From assembly GCF_037038585.1 (NCBI RefSeq), contig NC_092524.1, positions 43,591,001 to 43,655,000 on the forward strand: 64,000 nucleotides of DNA, in the 5' to 3' direction. The translations under genes and the position numbers were made by a program. Shown here piece by piece: positions 36,401 to 48,400 of the stretch; position 1 is the stretch's first letter; each line of letters begins with the position of its first letter. The notes below the pieces were generated by a model, which had not been told where the DNA came from, ran no database searches, and saw nothing but the letters and a program-made list of their open reading frames with translations. This DNA is from Patagioenas fasciata (Eukaryota; Chordata; Aves; Columbiformes; Columbidae).

Positions 36401-39400
36401 TGTCAAGAAAATATTCAAAGACATTATTCATTACAACAACATCAGCCTTCTGAAGAAGTGAAGCCTGAGTACAGATGTCTGCGTGAACTACCTGAAGGAG
36501 AAAAATTTCACAAGGCATAAATTAATTTAAAAGGCAAATACAGCATTCACATAGCCATGAAGCCTGTCAACCTAGTCAATAAAACTGAAGTGAATAACCA
36601 GATTAAGCTTTAAAAAAAATAATCATATTTATCTCCTTTAGTTAAAATCCACAATTAATTACGTTAAGTGAAATAAACTGCATTTGACTTTTGGTCTAGA
36701 ACACGGTGTGCCACAAAAGAGATGATGTATGTGATGGCTGTTACATTTCACTTACCTATATTTTATCACAAATGCTCACTGATTTCAGGGAAGGAGCTAA
36801 GCTAGCTAAAGCGTTTTTGAGGATATTACATCTCACAGGCTCAGTGGGTTACTAATGGATTATAGCTAGAAAAGACATTGCAGAACCAGGTTTGACAGCT
36901 GAATTTTCATGGGATATATTGGGATTGGCAATGCTGGAGAGGCGGAATGCCCAGTGGCACTGGAGAAGAGCGAGTGCTTTACTTTACTACACAATTACTG
37001 CTCCAGTCAGCATAGGAGTTGATTTGATTTCATCTACCTTCACCTACCAAAAAAGATATTAGCACATCATGTAATTTTCAAGCAGGTGAGATTATACTGA
37101 CAGGAGAATATGAATGCTCATTAACACTCTGACAAGATGTGTTTGATTTCCTCTTAAACACAGAGAAATACATCACATCCCAAATCTGAGTAGCAACATA
37201 AACTGGAACATCTTTTGAAGGGATAAGGGAGAGAAGGTCAATCTGATTATTACTTGAATTCCACAAACTTTTTTGAAAGTGCATCCCTACATGCTGAAGA
37301 CTGACAGAAAATTCAAACAACTTTTCTTGCTTGTGTGACCTATTACTAGGTTGTGCTGAGAATCATAGAATAGTTTGAGTTGGAAGGGACCTTCAAAGCT
37401 CATCTAGTCCAACCCCCCTGCAATGAGCAGGGACATCTTCAACTAGATCTGGTTGCTCAGAGCCCCATCCAGCCTGGCCTTGAATGTTTCCAGGGATGGG
37501 GGATCTACCACCTCTCCGGCAACCTGTTCCAGTGCCTTGCCACCCTCATTGTAAAAAGTTCCTTCCTCGTGTCTAGCCTGAATCTCCACTCTTTTAGATT
37601 AAAACCATTACACCTTGTACTGTCGTAACACGCCCTGCTAAAGTCTGTCCCCATCCTTCTTATAGGCCCCTTTTAAGTACTGAAAGGCTGCAATAAGGTG
37701 TCCCCAAGAGCCCTCTCTTCTCCAGGCTGAACTGCCACAACTCTCTCAGCCTTTCCTCACAGGAGAGGTGTTCGACCCCTTGGATCATTTTTGTGGCCTC
37801 CTCTGTCCCGTCTCCAACAGGTCCATGTCTCTCCTGTACTGAGGGCTCCAGAGCTGGACACAGGACTCCATGTGGAGCCTCCCCAGAGCAGAGCAGAGGG
37901 GCAGAATCACCTTCCTCGACCTGCTGGCCATGCTCCTTTTGATGTAGCCCAAGATACAGCTGGCCTTCTGGGCTGCAAGCACACAGTGCCAGCTCACATC
38001 AGATCTCTTATTCACTAGTACCCCCAAGTCCTTCTCTGCAGAGCTGTTCTCAATCCCTTCAACTCCCAGCCTGTATTGATACTGGGGGTTGCCCTGACCC
38101 ACGTGCAGAACCTTGCACTTGTTCTTGTTCAACCTCATGAGGTTTACACGAGCCCACTTCTCGAGCTTATCCAGGTTCCTCTGGGATGGCATCCTGTCCC
38201 TCAGGCATGTCAACTGCACCACTCAGCTTGGTTTCATCTGCAAACTTGCTGAGGGTGCACTTGATTCCACTGTCTATGTCACTGATGAAGATATTAAACA
38301 GTACTGGTCCCAGTGTGGACCCCTGAGGAACACCAGTTGTCACTAGTGTCCATCCAGATATTGTGCCATTGACCACTACTCTTTGGGTGCAACCATCCAA
38401 TCAGTTCCTCATCCACCAAACAGTCCATCCACCAAATCCATACCTCTGCAATTTAGAAAGAAGGATGTTGTGAGGAACTGTGTCAAAAGCTTTACAGAAG
38501 TCCAGATAGACAACATCCATAACCCTATATAGCTAGTTATGTACACTAGCCTGATGGATTCAACATTTCACATTTTGTCAATGAACAGATGTGGCAGGAT
38601 GCAAACCCCCCTCTCTCCCCCTCCCTCCTTCAGTATGGAAGGAGTAGGCACATCTCCCTCTCTCTCTTCTGTTTGAGGCTAACAGCTTCTTTTGTTTGGT
38701 CCCAGAACACCCTGGCCAGGGCCATTAGGAGAAGGGAGTGCCGAGGCGCCAGTGAGCCGCTGGGCACCTGCGGCCAGTGTGGGGGTGCAGAGAAGCTTCT
38801 GGAATGCCTACAGTCAGATCTGATCAGCCAATATAAAAAACGGGATTCTCGTCGAGACTCCGCCCATTGTCGCAGGTCTCTCGGAGCCCGAGTAAGATGC
38901 TGCCGCCGAGAGCCCCCCTCCCCGGGATGGAGACTCCGTTTGCCTTGCTGCCACGCGTGTGAGTAAAATTTCTCGCAGGATTACTTGTATATTTATACTT
39001 TCCGGGCACATTTGCACGTGTAACTTTCCGTGCTCAATATGAGCATATGTAAAATTAATCCTCGCATAATCGTGGGTGTATTTTCCTCCCGTGCTTCCAC
39101 ATAAGCACGTGTAACTTTCCGTGCACATGTGCACGTATAAGTAAATTAACCCTCGCAGGATTGTGAGTGTATAATAAATTTACCCTCGCAGAATCGTGAG
39201 TGTACTAACTTTCCGTACTCACTACAAGTACGTGTATCTCTTTAAAAACAATCTTGCACCGTGTTCAGGCAAGTGTGTACTCCTCCGGGACTCAGGGACG
39301 GCTCCGGCATTGTTTTGGGTGAAGCCACGTGCATGCACTCTGTGGACCACTTGTTGCATTAGTTGCTGCCCCTTAATAATTTTCCTCAACTGATATCTGA

Positions 39401-42400
39401 ACCTGTATTTTAGTCACCTTTAGAGTGCTAAAACCCTGTTTCTCACTGGTTTAATAAAAGTTGTTTTGGACCCTGTTGTCCCTTAAACTAACCTTGGGGT
39501 GCCTCCGTGACAACAGATATAAAAAGGAATTCTTAATTCTGTCAGGAAAGCTGTACAGAAAACTAAAACCACGGATCTGTTGAAAAATGTTTTGTCCACT
39601 TAACAATATATCCATATTTGCTGGGAGGGTACATTATGTATTCCTCCTTCTAATGGACACATAAAATATGCTGTTCTGACTGACGGAGGAAACAGATACT
39701 ACCAGCCCTGCAATTTGTAAGGGTTCAAGTGCAGCAAAGATGACAGAGTGCCACAGATTATGACCCTGATTCATGCTATCAGAATGCCTTATAGCAATTG
39801 CAAGTATAGCCAAATATTTCAATATCAATATTAACAGAAACAAAACTCTACCATTCGTAAGAAATTAGGCATCACAGCATTTCATTCTTGAGAACTATAA
39901 TCCATGGGTTCTCTGCAAATGCTCCAAATCAGTAAAGCAAACAGCTTTTATCTCCTTAAACACATTACCATGCCAAGTTGTTCAACATTGCCTGTAGTGA
40001 GTGGAAAGGAAGCAACTGTACCTTACCTAGAACAGACAGGTTAGTGTTCGAAGGCTCTATCTCACTGAGAAATAGCGACAGTTTAGCTGTCAGAGTGGTC
40101 AAATTTCTACTTTCCCCTCTAGTGTGTGGACATCTGAACTATCTACCCATCAGCTCATGAAAGCTGGAGCTTTTTAAGACAATGAAGATTGGCAATAATT
40201 TGTCTTAAAACAGGGCATTATTGTGAAGTGTAGCATTACATGAGCTGTTCAAGCTCAAGCATGCAGGGAAACAGAAAAAGAAGACAGACAACTCAGGCCA
40301 CTTTCAGCATTCCTAAATACAGTAGGTCCTGGTTGTCAACTTGTGTCATCTGCATAAAGCCACTGCTAACTGTAGATTAAAATGCAAGACCATAAACTGG
40401 GGTGGTAGAGATACTGAGGATACAGGCTTGACTGCTGCTCTGTTACACAGGCCTCCTGCAGTGGGGCAGGACCGGCAGCTGGGAGCAAAACGTGCCTCAG
40501 CTTGATCTGCCAGAACTCATGCATCAGAACCCAGATTTACCTGGACTGTAGTGGGATTTGGATCACTATTTCTGAGTGTAAAAAGACATCTTACTTTACC
40601 GACTTACTTTCAAGCGGCAAAAATAACAAAACCACAGAATTTCTGTACAAAAAAACCCTGAGCAGCAGTCCTTTAACCAAACACAAGTGACTGGTGGACT
40701 GTTCATCAGTGGACTTCTTGCAGCACAAGAAATCATGACTAGCACTAAATTTTCTTAATGCCCTACTAATGGCAGTCCTAATATTTTAAGCCTTAATTCA
40801 TAAAGATGCTTAAATTGCTGTGAAACTTTGTACATGTGTTCATGTTTCCTTGACTGGAATAACACTTAAAACTTGACTTAAAATTAGTCTGCATTTACAG
40901 AGTAGGTGATCATGCTGACTAAAGTGACCTACTCAAAGACATCCTCATTCCTACTGGGGAATGTGGGGCCACATAAGCACATGGCTGCACCGGGAGCCAG
41001 ACCAGGTATTGCTCCAGCCAAAACACCACTGGGCAGCAACTGATTTTAAAACTGCCCTGTTGCTCAATGGAATACACACCAAGCCTTTCATGGTTACAGG
41101 CAATTTCTGAATTGAGGCCTCAAGTTTCCTAGGATTTGCCTGTTTACTTTCCTCCCAGCATTTAAGTGTTTGCTCAAAAGGCAAAAGATGCTGAGCAATT
41201 TTCTATGTACTTTAATAAACCAACTGTTGATAAAAGAAACACAGGTTCGCTCAGAAATCTAGCCACTAAAGATACCACTCCACCCTGCTGTCCTTTGGGA
41301 ACACGCTCTCATAAAAATTCAGAATATCCTGAAAAAACAATAATTATTTAAGAAGGCTCTCTTAAAAGCTTTTCAAACTTGTGTAACAAATTATTATCAG
41401 CAACTTGATTCTGACTATTTTTCAGGATGGTAGGTATCACCAGAGAGTATTCATTTGGGGGTGAAATAAAAATCTAAGATTGAAATGTTCAAAGAAGTGT
41501 GATAATAGGAGTCACATGACTAAATTGGCATCTAATGAGACACAAATAGCTAAGTCCTCAGGCACTGCTTTGAAAACATGTTATCTTCTTATCTTTATGC
41601 CCTGAAATGAATACTTCAGCAGAATTACAAGGTGTGAAGGAAAAACAAAAAGGTTTATAATAAAAAATATACAAGGCTGAAAAGCACAAATACAGATCTC
41701 CAGCTCCACTGAATTAACTTGACAGAGTTCCTAACTGCACTTTCAGTCTCATCACAATAAGGTGTTATGAACACAAAACATATGCAAAAAACAAAGGTTA
41801 CGGATAAACTGGAAGCAACTGGGATTGAACTGGGCAACCCAGTGATACTGCTTACCCTGTGTTAAATATTTTACATTTATTATTTATTTCCAGTTTAAAA
41901 TTGTACTACACACAGCAGTTTGTGTGACTCCATTGAAGAGCACATGCATACAACGCAGGATTAAAGCCAGTATTCTACCCAGCATTTTCTGCTTACCAGC
42001 TTTTGCTGGTAACAAAATAACTGGTATTCCCCAGGAACAAAAAAAAAACAACTTTTTTTTTCTCATTAAAACAGTACTAGTTGTTTCCGTAACAGGACAA
42101 ATGAAAGGGTTCCCATAATGACAGACACCACATTGTTTGAAATCCATTTTGTTTGTGGATGGTACATACACACTGACACTTCAAGACGGAAATATCAACC
42201 GCCATAAGTCCTTTAGGTGTTCTTAGATGCAAATTTTCAAATCCTACAAACATCATTCTGCAATGTTACTGAAACACAAATATTTAGTTTTCTTATTTGT
42301 GAAAGAAACTCTATACACTCAGTTTCACATAAGTTAGTGACAATAATGTCACTGGTTTCCCTGGAAGAAACAGCTAAGATAAATGTGTTTTGCATGAGCC

Positions 42401-45400
42401 AGTACGTAAGCCCACTCAGGAAAAAGCCTAAGTGATTCAACACATGTTATCATATTTTGATAATTTATCTTTTCCTTGCTGCTATGAGTTTTTTTTCCTA
42501 ATTTGAAGCCTTTGTTTAGGATCAAAACAAGCAAAGACAGAAGCTCCTCAGAGTGCTGATTTACCAGGCACTCACATAGACAGAATACCTAGTACACAGT
42601 GGTTAAAAATACATACACTAAGCCATACATTTATTTACCTTTATTCTGTCAATGAACCGGTATTTTGTAATCATCATCTCTTGCAACTGGCAAAAGTCTG
42701 CATTCATTTCTACTCCATACAGTTGGGATGCTGAGCTATAAACATAACCCTACATTAGGAAAAGGAAATTTAGTAACTGTGATACCTCTAAGCTAAGTTA
42801 AAAATTTCAATTAAAATGGAAAAAATAAAACACAGGTTAAGGTTAAGATTAAGAAAGCATTTAAAGATAGCAAGTTGAGAAATGTCTTTCAGTGGATGTG
42901 ACATGTTTTTCAGAGCTAAGCCCCCGATTTAATAAGAGATCCAAAATGACACATCAAAATAATAAAAAGAAAAGGAAAATTCCAACATCACTTCAATTGC
43001 AAAACAGATGTAAAATGGTCTGAGAAGGAAAAAAGCACTACAAACCAAGTTACAAAAATAGTGTGAAAGGAAAAGACTGCACATTTTTCTTTCTTGGGAA
43101 AACGGAAGCAGAAAATAGCAAGAGAAAAAAAAACTCAACACCAAAACCCACATGAAAGATACACATAGTCAAAGTGAGTGAAAAATGAGGACAACGCACC
43201 AGTAATATAGGGGGATATTTTGGTACACAGTCTTTGTCAGCACCCCTAAGTATGGTATTACTGCCATTTTCAGGTGCTTGATACAGGTACATATGAAAAA
43301 AAGATAAATTATCCTTTAATAATAAGCCCAAAATAATGGTTCTGTTTTGGACTGAGACTTTGGAAAGTTGTTGGAGATGTTAGGGAAAAAAAAAAAGTAC
43401 ATATTCCTGAGCCTATAGGGCCCTGATGAAAGTATAGCTTTGAGTGCCAGTGTCTCCATTGAACATCACAATTACACTTTGCCAACAATGGCAAAGGCAA
43501 ACAAACAATGCTAAAGATAGAGAACATCTGAGATATCTATATACCACAATCTAATTAATAATGTTTTCCAAAACCAGTCAGCTCAGAGAGCAGAAAAGCA
43601 CCCGGTGAAGGTGAAGTCACCCCTCCTCCAATACAAGCAAAGAACATTATTAAAAAGGCAAATTAATTTTTAAGATGTTTCCCCTGCTTTATTTGAGACT
43701 ATCTTCTGCTATAACCATACAAGCATTTAAGTAGTTCAAAACAATTTCAGGCTAGCAAAAGTGTTACCATTTAAGGACCCAATGCTACAAATATTTACAA
43801 ATGGGAGTAACTTTCCTCATTTGAGTAGTCCCAAAATTAGATTATTCAGATGAGTAAAATTACATGCTCAACTGTTTCCAAGATTGAGCCCTAAACAGCC
43901 ATTGACTTTTGTAAGAAAGTTGTAATGTGTGCTTTGCATTGCTGTTGGCCATATGTTGCACCAGCCATGCCAAAAGCAATCAAAATTGCACTCAAGTTTC
44001 TCGATGAAGTATTTTATGTGCATTTTAAAATGCAGAGCAGGACAATATGTTTTTGGAGACAAATTCATATCAAAGTCTTCCTTTGGATAATTTAACAGTC
44101 TGTCAGCTTCATAAAGGAGTTTAACATAACTAATCTATATATACATGGTCAAGGCATAGAGGACAAACTTACTTATGAAGGAGAGACTGAGCAGGAACTA
44201 GCAAAAGAGCAGCATGTGTGACAGCAATATGCTACTCTGTTGGACAACAGACTTTTCCTCTCCATAAGCAAGATCATTTGTATTCTCTCTTGTGAGGAAC
44301 AGAACAAGAACTGAAATCACTAGTAAACAGAACCCGATATTGTTCAGAGAGTCAGACCAGAGCTGTCTCTCAGAATGACCCATCCAAGACGGAGTAGCGA
44401 GAGTAGGTAGTCAGAGAAGAGGGAAAATGTTTGTCACAGTAATAAAATACGAATTCCTGTGCTGGAAGTTACCGCAAATAGCACTGCACCAAGCCTGGAG
44501 CCAACGTCAACCACTACCTTTCCTGTCAGGTCAGGCAGTACATGTTGATAAAGAAACTTCAGTTCCATGAGGGAAAAGGAATGCGAAATAAACTCTGGGA
44601 AATAAGAACAGAACAAAGGTGTTGGGTGGGCAGTACTAACTACTGTGTTATTAACCAATGAAATATTAATCTGAAGAGTTATAATCATTAAAATTTTGCA
44701 TGCTTTCTTGCCTGCACTAGTGTTGGAGACCCTGAAAAACCAGGGTTTGAAGACTGGAGGTACCCTGCCAAGTAGTCTGTCCAAGTCTGGGGATTCCTTC
44801 CCTTACATGGAGAATTTTGAAATCCTTCATGAAACTGAGTTACCTTTTTCTACACAGTGACATATATTAAAGAATACAAATCAAAGTAACTTGGAATTGT
44901 TTAAATGAAAAAGGAAACATAGTACCTAAGGTTCAACACAATTCACGCAAACCTTTTTATGGGCAGACATATTAATAGCTTGAATTTCAACTCCATGGTT
45001 TTAAGGAATGGAATGTTCTCCATATAAGCCATCCCTCCTTCAATGTCCGTGCTATACTGGTGACAGCACTGATCTGCACCACATCACACATAAGCTTTAA
45101 GACAGATGGTGCTTCCTCCTGTTTTTCAGTGTGCAAGAGGAGACTGAGGCTACTGCATGGACTCCTACAGTATTGTATTCCTCTTGCATCTTCCTTTTCA
45201 GCAGTACATAGCCCTGCCTGTTCCCTGCCCAGTTTTTGTGGGCAATTAGTGTCACTCATACACTGCAAATTAATTCAACTTACGTGTGTAGGAGTCTCCT
45301 TCCATTGGTTATGGGAAATAATTCTGGCCTGTGTATTGCGCCAGCCTGGACAAAGTCCTCCATCAGCTGCATGTTGTGTTGTCCAGCTGAGTCACTGCAC

Positions 45401-48400
45401 AAACCAGTTCAGTTAAACTGAATTTGTTCCTCGTGTTCCCAAAAGAGCACTTACCTAAAGGTGCAGTCTTGTATGAGCCACACTCCGTGCAGTAGCTCCT
45501 ACTCATTTTCCCCTCCTCACACAATGAATCAACAAAATCATCATCATAAAGGAATGCATCAACATGAATCATGGGCAGTGGATGCTGGTGTATCTGAGAA
45601 GAGGAACAAAACCCAGGAAAGACATAACCAAATCTCCTAATTTCACACTGTTACACAGTTAATTGTCCCACCACCCTACCTTTCAATAATCCCTGAGATG
45701 CAAGTTTTTCCCAACTCGAAAGTCACAAATCAAAATTAAACCATAGAAATCCTGCATGTAAACCGGATCATCAGATTCCACTGTAATAACCAGTAAGTGG
45801 AAGCTGACAAAGGAAAGCAAGCTGATTTTGATAGCTGAGTAGGAGACATGCCACAGATTTTGTCTCCCTAGTGCTTGCTTGGAGAATGTTACTTAAATTT
45901 AGGAGAAAGAGCAATTTTGCTTCTCAACCTCAAGAATCTGATTATTTTATCTTCATGTCTTATGCCTCAATCTAGAAACACCCCTGATTAACATGGCTGT
46001 CATTTTCAATCAAAAGCATACCAGTTGGGATGCTTGCCTTCTCATCATTTTAAGGGGTATAACCTTCATCCTCCTCTTTCTTCCCTCTCCCAGGCTTGCT
46101 ACATGCGAGCAATCCGCTTTTCCCATTTAAGAGCCATACACCACTTTTCTGGGAAATGCGTTAACTTTCCACCTATACTGACAGCTCAAGAAGAAAAGGT
46201 GCTCCTCCCTCCCACAGGACTCACATCCCACCTCTTTCTGAGCCATCAGTATCTGAAAAGAGCTGGAAGTAATTTCTGGGCTGCCCACATATGGCAACAG
46301 TGAAACACTGGCCCTGTACTTCTATTTTCTTTAAGGGGGCTGTTAGAGTCTGTTATGGAGCTAGCATCAAGAATCACTGTGACAGGTGCCATACCACACA
46401 GAATGAAAGCTATGCCAAACAACTTATGATCAAAGTATTAAGAACTATGAAGCAACTTTCTCAGGGTCACACAATCATGCAGCAACAAACCTGAGAAACA
46501 ATCTGAGATTTCCTGTACCCCAATCAAGTGCTCATTCTCTATTATGTACTACTAAAACTGAAATCAGCATAGTCCCCAAACAAATGATGTGGTTCAGCAA
46601 AAGCAGGCCATAACAATAAGCTTACTTTCTGAACAGCTTGATGTTCTGAATTAAACATTGCCTCGATGGGTAAATGATTCCGCAAATCTTCAGCAATATT
46701 TTTGAGCATAACATCGTTGTTGCTCACCACAAGCTCATCGAAGTCACCTATAAATCAAGACAAACAAAAACCCCTGAACAGTCATATGTAGATCATATGG
46801 ATTAAGTGATGACCGGTACAATACAGTTGCAAGACATAAACAATACCAGATGGATAAGGTTTTTATTTGAAATGCATTTTTCAGCTTTTGTTAGCTTTTC
46901 CAGCCAATGACAGATTTGGATTGTAATAACTTTGCCACTTAAAATAAACGTAGTGCTTTTTTGAAATCTCAAATTATTTTCATATTTATAAACTTATAAC
47001 TCACATATGAGAGTCTGGGCTTCCACCAAAGTGACACTGTTTCAGCTTACGACATAAAAACATCAAAGATGTTTTTGAACTATCGGAGAAATTACAAAAC
47101 TCATAGTTGCCTGAATGCAGGCTTTTTTTTTTTTTTAATACAAGTTTATTTTTATACATACCATCTTCCTAATAAACTGGTTACTAAAAAAAATCAGCGA
47201 TAATGCACACAGTTCAACAGTTCAACTTACAATACATTTTACATGACTTAAACTACCAAAATATTTTGAATGTGAAAGAAAATAGGAATGGATATAAAAC
47301 AATACATTTTTGTAAAGCTACACTGTAAATTCTTGCTATTTTTTTTTTCCATTATATCCCTGCATTATTTTAACACCTCTTTTTTAAGACATCTAGAAAA
47401 AAGATTGAGAGGGAACCTTGGGAAGTCACCAATCCTTTCTTCTTCCAAGGCTGAATCAATCGAAGTGTCACTACTTCTCCGAACCATTCTTTTAAAGAGT
47501 ATTGTTAACACTGCAGACTCCACAACCTCATTTAGCAATGTATTCCAGTGCTTGACTCCACTTCCTATCACGAAAGAATACTTTTCTTAATAACTGATGC
47601 AGATTTCCTCTGCCACAATTTGAACTCAGTATTCCCTGTCCCGCTTGCAATGGAAATAGGAAAGTTTGTTCCAGTCCTGTATATTGCGACATGTTTGCTC
47701 CCTCCTCCTCACCCTTTCTGGTTTGTTCCTTGTTCTGTTTAGATGGCCACCATGTTGGGTAGGGAGTGTGGTTTTTACATATGCATATATCACTCATCAA
47801 AAGAAGATCAAACATGCTACAAGATTCTCTGTGCTAATATACTTAATCTTTCCTGTGGAACACAGGCAGTGCTAGAAACAGTGAGAAATTTTAAGGCTAA
47901 TGTAAGAAACAGAGACCAGCTAAACTTTTAACTATGAAATGCTTCTAAAATACTTTTTGCTTAAGCACTGTAGCAAGAAAAATATGATTAAAGAAATCCT
48001 CATTCATTAGTGCAAGAAACTCTCTTCTTAGCGTATAAATGTAAATGGTTCTTTCAACACATCCCCAAACTGACTCCAACAGATAATCCTGAATCCCCCA
48101 TAGTAAGCAGCGGAAACTTTAAATCACATGGATTGTCTTAGCATATATTTGGCTACTTATTAAATGTACAGCAGTAACGCTTCAAGGCCCTGATGGACAC
48201 AATATCAGTGGTAGTTGTTATAAGACAGGAAGACAATTTACTGATCCAAAAACCTCACAGTTAAGTTCTCCAGAACCTCAGCTCTGAAAGAGATGTAGAC
48301 TTTGCACTGAGGAACACTGGACGGACAGATGCGGCGGCTGCAACAGCAGCAGCACGAACAACACAACACGTGCAAGGCAGGAGCTCCAGTTTGTCAGCAT

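Larger units (their letters stand above)
38585..39517 (+). repeat. 5-bp target site duplication flanking the solo LTR
   Basis: ACAGA at 38585-38589 is repeated exactly at 39513-39517, directly outside the TG...CA ends of the element. This shows that the LTR inserted as a retrovirus-type element and that no internal region remains. Confidence 0.88.
36492..42638 (-). other. Intron 5 of the methyltransferase-like gene
   Basis: GT-AG intron of about 6.1 kb. It houses the truncated CR1 element (same orientation as the gene) and the solo LTR (opposite orientation). An antisense LTR is the usual surviving orientation in introns because its polyadenylation signal then does not act on the host transcript. 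The rest is AT-rich and plain. Confidence 0.8.

Noticed and set aside
40035-40065. tRNA B-box-like GTTCGAAGGC
   Set aside because: No matching A box or cloverleaf could be formed around it.
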